Of a stretch of DNA of 64,000 nt, positions 6,612 through 15,500 are shown piece by piece (within the stretch, counting starts at the first letter, position 1; each line of letters begins with the position of its first letter). The notes beneath the pieces are model-generated. The model made no database searches and had not been told where the DNA came from. It was given only the letters and a program-made list of their open reading frames with translations. A program made the position numbers and the translations under genes. Where the stretch lies: NCBI GenBank assembly GCA_913775095.1, contig CAJYIW010000003.1:1-64000 (forward strand), in the 5' to 3' direction. The DNA comes from an uncultured Siphonobacter sp. Its GTDB lineage: Bacteria > Bacteroidota > Bacteroidia > Cytophagales > Spirosomataceae.

Positions 6612-7997
6612 ATGCTTATTCTTTCCATTACCCTTTATCTGATCCTGAATCTTGGCGTGGGGCTGTGGGCTTCCCGGCGGGTTAGTACTACGGAGGACTT
6701 TGTATTAGCCGGGAGAAAGCTGGGGTTTGGACTGGCCTCGATGGTTACCTTTGCCACCTGGTTTGGCTCCGAGACCATGATGGGAGCACCCGGTCGTTTT
6801 GTGGAAGAGGGTTTTCTGGGGGTCATTGAAGATCCTTTCGGAGCAGGATTATGCCTGATTCTGGTGGGCTTGTTTTACGCCCGGATTTTTTACCGCTGGA
6901 ACATCATTACCTTTTGTGATTTTTTCGGCTTACGGTTTGGCAAATCCGCTGAGTTACTCTCGGCCTTACTCATTGTCCCCTCCTATTTCGGCTGGATTGC
7001 CGCTCAGCTCGTTTCGATGAGTATCATCGGGCAAACGGTTTTTGACTTACCCATGACTACGGGCATCTGGTCCGGAGCGGGTTTGGTAATGATCTATACC
7101 CTGACGGGCGGCATGTGGTCGGTTTCCATTACGGATTTTCTGCATAACATCATCCTCATCGCCGGACTGATCATTCTGGCGGTCATCCTTTTGAACGAAT
7201 CCAATGGTCTTTCGGCCGTTATCCAGCAACAGCCCAAAGACTTTTTCCGGATTGTTCCGCAAAGTTATTCGCTGAACGAATCCCTCGATTATTTCGTCGC
7301 CTGGATTACCATTGGTTTGGGCTCCATTCCCCAGCAGGACGTTTTTCAACGGGTAATGGCCGCAAAGGATGCGAAAACAGCCGTTCGCTCCGCCCTGACT
7401 GCGGGGATACTCTACTGGACGGTAGCCCTGTTCCCATTGTTCATTGGTTTGATGGCGGTACAGCTACACCCCAATTTACGGCAGGGAGATTTGCAGTTAT
7501 TACTTCCCAACATGGTTTTGCAGCACGCTCCCCTGGCCGTACAGATTTTGTTTTTCGGAGCCCTGATTTCAGCCCTGTTAAGCACGACTTCCGGAGCTAT
7601 TCTGGCTCCAGCCGCCGTCATTGGTGAAAACCTGGTGCGGCCTTTTCTGCCCACATTAACCGATCAGAAGCTGTTACTCACCATCCGTCTTTCGGTCATC
7701 GGGGTTACTGCCGCCTCCATTTCGATGGCTCTGGACCGCCAGAATGTCTTCGAACTGGTGGGCGAATCTTCTGCATTCAGTCTGGTCTCACTATTCATTC
7801 CGATGACGGCGGGTTTATACTGGAAAAAGGCTTCGCTGGCGGGCTGTCTGCTTTCCATGAGTCTGGGACTAATGGGCTGGCTTGTAGCCGTTTCCGCCGA
7901 AACCAGTATCAACCCGATTTTATACGGATTAGCCGGAAGTTTGTTAGGCATGATTATGGGCTCTTTGGTATTAAAATCTTCCCTGAAGGCGGTCTGA
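6612..7997 (+). CDS. Sodium:solute symporter (SSS family)
   Basis: A 462-residue polytopic membrane protein of the SSS (PutP/SGLT) superfamily. The opening helix is followed by RRVSTTEDFVLAGRKLG and an ATWFGSETMMGAPG segment, the characteristic start of TM1 and TM2 of this family. About twelve to thirteen hydrophobic segments can be counted. The start at 6612 (MLILSITLYL) is preferred because the 28-residue extension to 6528 is not hydrophobic and not family-like. The substrate cannot be told. The gene is divergent from the sulfur operon; a shared regulatory role is possible but unsupported. Confidence 0.85.
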   Translation: MLILSITLYLILNLGVGLWASRRVSTTEDFVLAGRKLGFGLASMVTFATWFGSETMMGAPGRFVEEGFLGVIEDPFGAGLCLILVGLFYARIFYRWNIITFCDFFGLRFGKSAELLSALLIVPSYFGWIAAQLVSMSIIGQTVFDLPMTTGIWSGAGLVMIYTLTGGMWSVSITDFLHNIILIAGLIILAVILLNESNGLSAVIQQQPKDFFRIVPQSYSLNESLDYFVAWITIGLGSIPQQDVFQRVMAAKDAKTAVRSALTAGILYWTVALFPLFIGLMAVQLHPNLRQGDLQLLLPNMVLQHAPLAVQILFFGALISALLSTTSGAILAPAAVIGENLVRPFLPTLTDQKLLLTIRLSVIGVTAASISMALDRQNVFELVGESSAFSLVSLFIPMTAGLYWKKASLAGCLLSMSLGLMGWLVAVSAETSINPILYGLAGSLLGMIMGSLVLKSSLKAV

Positions 7998-7999
7998 TG

Positions 8000-8035
8000 G
8001 TCTCTACAAAGAACTAGTTCCTAAAACGTAGAGAC
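8000..8035 (+). other. Nested hairpin after the symporter gene
   Basis: GTCTCTAC (8000-8007) pairs with GTAGAGAC (8028-8035), and the loop holds the perfect palindrome GAACTAGTTC (8011-8020). It follows the symporter stop codon directly but has no T run, so it may be a 3' stabilising structure rather than a terminator. Confidence 0.5.
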
Positions 8036-8082
8036 TATAGGCAAACCTTCAGCCTGATTATGTGTTCAATTCAAAATCAATC

Positions 8083-8113
8083 TATAATAAAAAAGCCCCG
8101 GAAAACCGAGGCT
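8083..8113 (-). terminator. Intrinsic terminator of the two-component operon
   Basis: Read on the minus strand, AGCCTCGG pairs with CCGGGGCT (one G-T wobble/mismatch) around a TTTT loop and is followed by a run of T residues. It lies 35 nt past the response regulator stop codon. Confidence 0.75.
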
Positions 8114-8148
8114 ACTAGTACCATCAATAAACAACCATCAACTAACTA

Positions 8149-8835
8149 TTAATCCACAATCATCTTAAAGCCTTCTCCGTGAAGGTTGATGAGCTGGATA
8201 CGCTCGTCGGGGCGTAAATATTTGCGGATTTTTGTCAGATACACGTCCATGCTACGGGCATTGAAATAACTGTCATCGCCCCAGATGGCTTTTAGGATGT
8301 AACTCCGGCTCAGCGGCTGGCCAAGGTGCTGGCAGAAAATCTTCAGTAATTCCGCTTCGCGGCTGGTCAGTTTTTGAGACTCTTCCCCGTGGGTCAGGGT
8401 CTGGCGTTCGGCGTCAAAAGTTAAATTCCCGATCTGGAAAATGCGATTTGATTTCTGGTCTTTCTGCTCATTTTTCTGACTCCGCCGCAGAATGGCTTCC
8501 ATCCGGGCCACCAGTTCTTCCATATTGAAGGGCTTGGTCAGATAATCATCGCCACCGAGTCGGAATCCCTGCAGGGTATCTTCTTTCATAGCCTTGGCGG
8601 TCAGAAAGATGATGGGAATATCTGCATTGGCCTGACGGATCTCTTTGGCTAAGGTAAAACCGTCCTTTTTAGGCATCATGACGTCAAAAATGCAGAGATC
8701 GTATTCCTGCTTGACGAACTGGTTCAGGGCTTCGTCTCCGTCGCGGGCCAGATCAGCGGGATAGCCTTTCAATGTCAAATATTCCTGTAATAAGGTTCCG
8801 AGGTTAGGATCGTCTTCAGCGAGCAGGATTTTCAT
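8149..8835 (-). CDS. OmpR-family response regulator
   Basis: A 228-residue regulator with an N-terminal receiver domain (1-120) and a C-terminal winged-helix DNA-binding domain (about 130-227). The acidic pocket is ED near residue 8, the phospho-acceptor is D51 in DVMMPKKDG, and the conserved lysine is K101 in LTKPF. The C-terminus contains the LTSREAELLK and DVYLTKIRKYL segments typical of OmpR/PhoB. It follows the histidine kinase gene by 86 nt on the same strand and should be its partner. The gene resembles RprY of Bacteroides, but orthology was not tested. Confidence 0.93.
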   Translation of the reverse strand: MKILLAEDDPNLGTLLQEYLTLKGYPADLARDGDEALNQFVKQEYDLCIFDVMMPKKDGFTLAKEIRQANADIPIIFLTAKAMKEDTLQGFRLGGDDYLTKPFNMEELVARMEAILRRSQKNEQKDQKSNRIFQIGNLTFDAERQTLTHGEESQKLTSREAELLKIFCQHLGQPLSRSYILKAIWGDDSYFNARSMDVYLTKIRKYLRPDERIQLINLHGEGFKMIVD

Positions 8836-8899
8836 AGTTGTTCCAGATTAAGTGAGACTCTGATCTACAAGCCAGAGCCCGGCGTCTTGTGATCAAACC

Positions 8900-8923
8900 G
8901 GGGCTTTGCAAACCCCATTTTTT
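8900..8923 (+). other. Terminator-like hairpin in antisense orientation
   Basis: GGGG (8900-8903) and CCCC (8913-8916) flank CTTTGCAAA, which itself folds, and the plus strand continues ATTTTTT. It would terminate plus-strand transcripts, antisense to the kinase and regulator genes on either side. On the minus strand there is no T run after it. Confidence 0.4.
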
Positions 8924-10790
8924 ATTCAAACGGCAAGGTAATCTCGAAAGTACTTCCCTTGCCGGGTGTGCTGTCCACCTTGATGGTGCCCTTGTGTTCA
9001 TCCACAATTTTCTTGACGTAACTCAGCCCTAAACCAAAGCCTTTTACGTTGTGCACATTCCCGGTAGGGACGCGGTAAAATTGTTCAAAAATATGTTTTA
9101 ACGCTTCTTTATTCATACCAATGCCCTGATCAGCAATCGTAATTTTCAGCCCCTGAGGAGTATTCTCCGTACTGACCTGTACGTCAGTTACGTCACCGGA
9201 ATATTTAATGGCATTATCAAGCAAGTTAAAAATCAGATTCGTTAAATGGACTTCATCCCCCACAATCAGAGGCTTAGTCGCCTTCAGATGCGATTCAAGA
9301 ATGCCATTTCGGGCTTCAATTTGCGGACTCAGGCTGTGTACTACCGTCTCAATCAGTTCGTGCATGTCCGTTTGCTCCCGGTTCATTTTCACTTCTCCCC
9401 GGTCGAAACGTGCCGCCTGTAAAACTTTTTCAACCTGTGACCCCAGCCGCTGATTCTCATCACGGATGATTCCCAGATACCGGCGAAGCATGGTGGGCGA
9501 GGCCGCCACAGCATCGTCCTCCAGCATTTGCGTAGCCAGCGAAATGGTGGAAACCGGCGTTTTGAACTCGTGGGTCATGTTATTAATGAAATCATTCTTC
9601 ATGTCAGAAAGTTTTTTCTGTCGCAGAATGGTGCTCATGGCAAAATAAAAACAGCCCCCCATCACCAGGATTAACACCATGGAACTGAGAAGGGTGGTCC
9701 AGATTTGTTCGGCCAGGTAACCCTGACGCTCTGGAAAATACACAAAAAGCATATTATCCGTAGCTAATAAATCGGAAGGGAAAAGCTGCATACTATATCC
9801 TCCTAATAAACGATCTTCCCGGTAACCGGGCGAAGAGGTATAAATGAAATCGTGCGGATGGTCATCCGAACGATACCCATACTCAAAGGGCAAATCAATC
9901 CCCCGCACCACAAACTCATGACGTAACAGGGAATCCAGAATTTCGGTGTCCACCCGCTGATCCAGAGGACGGTCGTTGGTTAACAAATCCAGAAAAACCT
10001 CCCGCATGATCTGCGACTTCTGAGCGGCTTTTTCGTAGTCCGTCTGTTTCCGGTTTTTAGTGGAATCAACCCGTTTCAATCGCGGAGTAACGGCTACTTT
10101 TGATCGGGAGGACCTGGCAACTTTCGGTTTCGCCAGAGCTGATTTACTGCTTTTTCCAGTGACCCGATTCGACAGAAAACGCCCCAGAGAATCCTTTCGA
10201 CTCCTGACCGTCTTCACGTTCTGAACATCCCGGGGCAGGTTCCGAAAAATGGTTTCATCGTATCTTTTTTCCAGCTCTTCCCGCGAATGCTCCGTCGGTT
10301 GAACCGGCACATCGTTTCGATAATATTCTTCGATGTAATGCATCTCCGCATCGGTCAGAACGCCACCAGGACGGCCCAGTACATCTGAAGTGACCTTCGT
10401 TCGTCCGTAAAACTCAAACTGCTGAACAATGGGCGACGGGGTCGCATACCGCAAAATAGTGGCGGGATCCGCTGATTTATCCGTTTTCTCTACTCGACTG
10501 GATCGCTTTTTCTGAGCAATCACGGGGGTCTTTGGTGACTCCTGTGGAATGGCGATGTGTTGCAACTGCTCCCGGCGGCGTTCGGCCTCGATCTTTTTGT
10601 TGGTCAACACACTTACTTCCGTTTTCTCCAGTTTATGTACCACCGCGTCCATAGCCTCGGTTACGGTCGCATCAAACTGTTCGGCTTTGGCATTCAGCGT
10701 CTCCCGAAGGCCAAACACCTGAAAAACCACCAGCCCAATCAAAGCGAAGCACATCAAGGCTACCAACCAACGGATTTTCTGCTGCGTCAT
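8922..10790 (-). CDS. Membrane sensor histidine kinase with long periplasmic domain
   Basis: A 622-residue kinase. TM1 lies at about 8-27 and TM2 at about 372-393, enclosing a large periplasmic region of some 340 residues. That region includes a basic, low-complexity stretch (around residues 195-250). The HisKA box MTHEFKTP places the phospho-accepting histidine at H407. The N box (NLLDNAIKYS), DQGIGM and GFGLGLSYV complete the ATPase domain. No HAMP domain is visible. It heads an operon with the OmpR-type regulator and is divergent from a T9SS cargo gene. The signal is unknown. Confidence 0.92.
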   Translation of the reverse strand: MTQQKIRWLVALMCFALIGLVVFQVFGLRETLNAKAEQFDATVTEAMDAVVHKLEKTEVSVLTNKKIEAERRREQLQHIAIPQESPKTPVIAQKKRSSRVEKTDKSADPATILRYATPSPIVQQFEFYGRTKVTSDVLGRPGGVLTDAEMHYIEEYYRNDVPVQPTEHSREELEKRYDETIFRNLPRDVQNVKTVRSRKDSLGRFLSNRVTGKSSKSALAKPKVARSSRSKVAVTPRLKRVDSTKNRKQTDYEKAAQKSQIMREVFLDLLTNDRPLDQRVDTEILDSLLRHEFVVRGIDLPFEYGYRSDDHPHDFIYTSSPGYREDRLLGGYSMQLFPSDLLATDNMLFVYFPERQGYLAEQIWTTLLSSMVLILVMGGCFYFAMSTILRQKKLSDMKNDFINNMTHEFKTPVSTISLATQMLEDDAVAASPTMLRRYLGIIRDENQRLGSQVEKVLQAARFDRGEVKMNREQTDMHELIETVVHSLSPQIEARNGILESHLKATKPLIVGDEVHLTNLIFNLLDNAIKYSGDVTDVQVSTENTPQGLKITIADQGIGMNKEALKHIFEQFYRVPTGNVHNVKGFGLGLSYVKKIVDEHKGTIKVDSTPGKGSTFEITLPFE

Positions 10791-10806
10791 TCTTTATTAC
10801 TTACGA

Positions 10807-10979
10807 GTTTGAGGAGGTTTGATTCCGTTTGAAAAGCTGAAGTTATAACCTACTGAAATACAATCTAAAGTACCTTAGCTATTGAACGTTATGCTCGCTC
10901 CTTCAAACGCCATCAAACACTCAAACGATATCAAAATCAAACCATTCAAACCGAATCAAACTTCTTTAAACATTCAAAT
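10807..10979. repeat. Phased GTTTGA / TCAAAC array in a 378-bp gene-free region
   Basis: The region between the kinase and T9SS genes (10791-11168) contains no gene. It has GTTTGA at 10807, 10817 and 10827, exactly 10 bp apart. It then has the reverse complement TCAAAC at 10903, 10913, 10921, 10937, 10946 and 10956, with near matches at 10931 and 10974, mostly 8-10 bp apart. The two clusters face each other across about 70 bp. The spacing close to one helical turn suggests a regulator-binding array or DNA curvature. The rest of the gap, 10980-11168, shows no clear feature apart from the leader of the downstream gene. Confidence 0.8.
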
Positions 10980-11168
10980 TCTGAATCAACCTATCTTCTA
11001 AACAACGAATTTACCCGCTGAATTTCTCAGTGGGTTCATCTCAAAGGTAGAGGTTTAAGCATTTTTAACAAGTGACCCCGTCAGGGGAATGAAGAAAATC
11101 AGATTTCAAATGCAACGTTGCCTACAGGATGCCTGTCTTTTGGACATCATAACTAAACCAATAGAACC

Positions 11169-11975
11169 ATGCGTTTCCCTGCTTTAGCACTCGCTGCTGT
11201 TCTTGCCACCGCTGGAACGGTCCTGGCTCAGCAAAAAGAGTCATCGAAAGAAACCAATAGACTTCGCCTGCGTTACGAACATTCCAACGACGGCAAAACT
11301 CAAATCATTGATCGTACGTTCGAAAATCAGGCCAAACTGGATGCCTTTTTAGATTCACTCAACAGCAGTAAACCTTCAGATGGCGGTCGAACCAGCATCA
11401 TTGTAGATCAGGATGATGCTCCCATTTTCCACAATCGGAACTCTGAAGCATTAGCTTACCGTACGCCTCAGCCTCCCCGAGCTCCCAAATCTCCCCGTAC
11501 CCCCAGAGCCTACCGCAACGACGAACCGCTGGCCCGTGGCGAGTGGGAGAAGTTTGACAAGGAAATGGAACGCTTTGGCAAAGACATGGAACGTTGGGGA
11601 AAAGACTTCGGAGATAAATTCAGTGAGTCTTTCCGTTACTACGCACCGAATCGCAATTCGTTGCCCAAGCTTTCCCCTCAGGTGTTCACCTGGGAAGGAA
11701 CGAGTTCATCCAAAACCGTCCGCAGCCTGAATGTGTATCCGAACCGTCCTTTTAACCAGACGCTGAATCTTCGTTTTACCTCTCCCGTGAAGGGCGACGT
11801 AACGATTCTGGTAACGGACGTGAAAGGTCGGGAGGTGGCCAAAGAAACCGTGAAAGACTTTGAAGGGGAATACGTAGGACAGGTTACCCTGTCGAAAAAA
11901 GCCGAAAAAGGAACCTACTTCGTGACGGTAACCCAGGGCGAAGACGGCACCGTCAAGCGGGTCGTTATTGAATAA
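11169..11975 (+). CDS. Secreted protein with T9SS type A sorting domain
   Basis: A 268-residue protein with a signal peptide (cleavage after VLAQ, about residue 21) and a charged, proline-rich middle (PRAPKSPRTPRAY, then repeated Glu/Lys/Trp segments around residues 125-150). The C-terminal 80 residues begin LNVYPNRPFNQTLNLRF and end GTYFVTVTQGEDGTVKRVVIE-like, the type A C-terminal signal for the type IX secretion system. The passenger has no recognised enzymatic domain. It is divergent from a histidine kinase and followed by a strong terminator, so it is monocistronic and may be controlled by that two-component system. Confidence 0.82.
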   Translation: MRFPALALAAVLATAGTVLAQQKESSKETNRLRLRYEHSNDGKTQIIDRTFENQAKLDAFLDSLNSSKPSDGGRTSIIVDQDDAPIFHNRNSEALAYRTPQPPRAPKSPRTPRAYRNDEPLARGEWEKFDKEMERFGKDMERWGKDFGDKFSESFRYYAPNRNSLPKLSPQVFTWEGTSSSKTVRSLNVYPNRPFNQTLNLRFTSPVKGDVTILVTDVKGREVAKETVKDFEGEYVGQVTLSKKAEKGTYFVTVTQGEDGTVKRVVIE

Positions 11976-11992
11976 TCCCAAAACTAGTCGCT

Positions 11993-12028
11993 AAAAAACG
12001 CTGAAGGGACGCCCCTTCAGCGTTTTTT
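11993..12028 (+). terminator. Intrinsic terminator after the T9SS gene
   Basis: A 16-bp stem (11993-12008 with 12013-12028) with a 4-nt loop ends in six T residues. The stem core is CGCTGAAGGG/CCCTTCAGCG. It starts 17 nt after the stop codon. Confidence 0.92.
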
Positions 12029-12062
12029 GCTTCATGTCTACCTGTTGCACGTGGCCATCGGT

Positions 12063-12070
12063 TATATTTG
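12063..12070 (+). promoter_or_regulatory. Bacteroidota -7 element (TATATTTG) of the metal operon
   Basis: TATATTTG ends 4 nt before the ATG at 12075, the same spacing as at 195-207. A TTG at 12045 is only 15 nt upstream, shorter than the usual 19-21. If used, the transcript would be leaderless. Confidence 0.6.
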
Positions 12071-12074
12071 CAAC

Positions 12075-12410
12075 ATGCGGATTTGCTCATTCTTGCTGGC
12101 CTTCTACATTCTGGTGCTGTCGGTAGCTCCCTGCACTGGCCATCACCACGAGCCCGCTCAGGATCATTCATCCGACCTCACCCAACTAACCCAGGCCGAT
12201 CATTCCGATCACGACGACTGCGAACACGCCCTCTGCTCCCCCTTCTGCGTTTGCCACTGCACGGGAATTTTCCTGCATAGTTCGCTGCAAAGTCCTGATC
12301 TGACCCTTTCCGAAGCCTGTTCATTCCATCCACGGGCTACCTTCTGGTACACGCTTTCCCAGCCCCGGGGCTATTCATTTTCCATCTGGCAGCCACCCAT
12401 GCAAGCCTAG
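12075..12410 (+). CDS. Small secreted Cys/His-rich protein of the metal efflux locus
   Basis: A 111-residue protein with a hydrophobic signal sequence (residues 2-20), a His/Asp-rich segment (GHHHEPAQDHSS, then HSDHDDCEH) and a cysteine cluster CSPFCVCHC. The composition suggests a periplasmic metal-binding protein, and similar small proteins (DUF6660-like) precede CusA-type genes in Bacteroidota. The start at 12075 is preferred over a 16-residue extension to 12027, which would overlap the previous terminator. About 135 nt separate it from the RND gene. The function as a metal chaperone or sensor is inference. Confidence 0.68.
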   Translation: MRICSFLLAFYILVLSVAPCTGHHHEPAQDHSSDLTQLTQADHSDHDDCEHALCSPFCVCHCTGIFLHSSLQSPDLTLSEACSFHPRATFWYTLSQPRGYSFSIWQPPMQA

Positions 12411-12545
12411 CAGGGATCAGTGCGTCCTTACGTTTCGTTTTTTGCGGATGCAAAGGCTTTTCAGGCCTGTTTTAGCATTCGCTGACCGACGCTGACTCCT
12501 CCTTTCAGACGTTCCCTATTTGTTTCCTTCTTTAATTTTCTTTCC

Positions 12546-15500
12546 ATGCTGGATAAAATCATTCGATTTTCGATTGACCATAAACTCATTATAGCCCTGT
12601 TTACCCTGGCTCTGATGGGTTGTGGAGCTTATTCGCTGAGTCGCCTGCCGATGGATGCTGTTCCTGATATTACGAATAATCAGGTGCAGGTCATTACCCT
12701 TACACCTTCACTGGCGGCTCCCGAAGTAGAACGGCTCATTACCTTTCCCATCGAACAAACCATGGCGAGCGTTCCCGAAACGGAAGAAGTCCGCTCGATT
12801 TCCCGCTTTGGTCTTTCGGTAGTTACCATCGTTTTTCACGAAGATGTAGACATCTACTGGGCCCGACAGCAAGTAGGTGAACGCCTGAATGAAGCAAAAA
12901 CGCTCATTCCCGCCAACGTTGGTAACCCTGAACTGGCTCCCATTTCCACCGGACTCGGGGAGATTTATCAGTACACTGTTCACGCCAAAAAAGGCTACGA
13001 AAAGAAGTACGATGCCATGTCGCTTCGCAGCATTCAGGACTGGTACGTACGGCGACAGCTCATTGGAACGCCCGGCGTGGCGGAGGTAAATAGCTGGGGT
13101 GGCTTTCTCAAGCAGTACGAAGTAGCGGTAGAACCCGAAAAACTACGGAGCTACAACCTGAGTGTCAGCGATATTTTCGCTGCTCTGGAAAAAAACAACC
13201 AGAATACCGGCGGGGCTTATATCGACAAAAAACCGACGGCTCTGTTTATTCGCTCCGAGGGTCTGATTAACTCCCTTGAAGACATCGGTAAAATTGTTAT
13301 CAGAAACACCAGCGGCGGCACGCCCGTCCTGATTCGGGACGTAGCCGAGGTTCGTTTCGGCTACGCCAACCGCTACGGAGCCCTCACCCGCAACGGCGAA
13401 GGTGAAGCTGTCGGTGGACTGGTGATGATGCTGAAAGGCGAAAATTCCAGCGAAGTGGTCAAACGCGTTCAGGAACGCATCACCCAGATTCAGAAGACCT
13501 TACCCGAAGGAGTGATGATTGATCCTTTTCTGGTGCGGAGTGAATTAGTAGGCCGGGCCATTGGAACTGTCACCCAGAACCTCGTGGAAGGAGCCCTGAT
13601 TGTCATTTTCGTACTTGTCGTTTTCCTGGGTAACTGGCGGGCCGGGCTTATTACGGCTTCGGTTATTCCCCTGGCCATGCTTTTTGCCTTTACCCTGATG
13701 AAATTCTTTAACGTTTCGGGTAACCTCATGAGCCTCGGAGCCATTGATTTCGGACTGATTGTGGACGGAGCCGTGATCATTGTGGAAGCCACACTGCACC
13801 ATTTTGGCTTACGAAAATCCGGTCGGTTAACCCAGTCGCAGATGGATAATGAAGTCTATGAATCTGCCAGTCGGATTCGGAGTTCAGCGGCGTTTGGGGA
13901 GATTATCATTCTGATCGTTTACCTGCCTTTATGGACGCTTTCGGGCATTGAAGGCAAGATGTTCAAGCCCATGGCTCAGGTGGTAAGTTTTGCCATTCTC
14001 GGAGCGTTCATCCTTTCCCTTACCTACGTTCCGATGATGACGGCTCTGTTTCTGAACAAGAACATCACTCACAAAGTCAGTCTGTCGGATCGTCTGATGG
14101 CCTTCTTTCACCGAAAATATACGCCCCTTATTAAGGCGGCTTTACGGTTCAAATTAGCCATTATCCTCATTTCCGTAAGCTTACTGGGCGTTTCGGTCTG
14201 GACGTTTACCCGCATGGGTGGTGAGTTTTTACCGACCCTGGAAGAAGGCGATTTAGTAGCTGAAACCATGTTGCTAACGGGCAGTTCCCTGACTCAAACG
14301 GTTGATAAAGTAACCCAGGCTTCGGATTTATTAATGAAGCGTTTCCCGGAAGTTTCTCAGGTGATTGGAAAGATTGGAGCCGCCGAAATCCCTACGGACC
14401 CCATGCCCATGGAGGCCTGCGACCTGACCATTAAACTCAAGCCCAAAGAAGAATGGACCTCGGCCCATACCCGCGAAGAGCTGGCCAACCTCATGACCGA
14501 AGCTCTGGAAGATATTCCCGGTGTTAATTTCGGAATTTCGCAACCCATTCAGTTCCGTTCCAATGAGTTAATTTCCGGTGTTCGTCAGGACGTAGGGGTG
14601 AAGATTTTCGGCGAAGACCTGGAAGAGTTAAGCCGACTTCAGCAGCAAATCGTTGGCCTGGTTTCGTCGGTAGAGGGAGCCAAGGATATTTATCAGGAAA
14701 AAATCTCCGGTTTGCCGCAGATTATCGTCAATATTAATCGCGATAAACTGGCTCAGTTTGGACTGGACATCGAAACCGTAAACCGGGCCATCAGCACGGC
14801 TTTTGCCGGAGAAGTAGCGGGACTGGTCTACGAAGGCGAAAAGCGGTTTGATCTGGTCGTGCGTTTTTCTCCCGACCACCGCCAACGCATCGAAGACGTT
14901 CAAAACCTGTTTGTCACCACGGCTAACGGAAATCATATCCCCTTACAACAGGTCGCGGATGTTTCGTTAAAACTGGGCCCGAATCAGATTCAACGCGAAG
15001 ATGCCAAACGCCGGATTATCATCGGTTTCAACGTTCGCGGACGGGACGTGCAAAGTGTGGTGCGGGAGTTACAGGCCAAGATTGACGGTCGCGTTACGTT
15101 CCCGCCGGGTTATTACGTTCGATATGGCGGACAGTTTGAAAACCTGCAGGAAGCCACGGGCCGTTTATCCATCGCCGTTCCCATCGCTCTGACGCTGATT
15201 CTCGCTTTACTCTACTTTACTTTTAATTCCATCGGTCAGTCTTTACTGATTTTTACGGCTATTCCCATGGCAGCTATTGGCGGCGTTTTTGCTCTGGTCT
15301 TACGCGATATGCCCTTCAGCATTTCAGCGGGGGTAGGTTTTATCGCCCTGTTCGGTGTAGCCGTTCTGAATGGAATTGTCCTGATTGGGGAGTTCAATTT
15401 CCTGAAAAAATCAGGCATTCAGGACCTTACCGAAATCATTCTGAAAGGAACCGAAACCCGCCTGCGTCCGATTTTGATGACGGCCACGGTCGCCTCGCTC

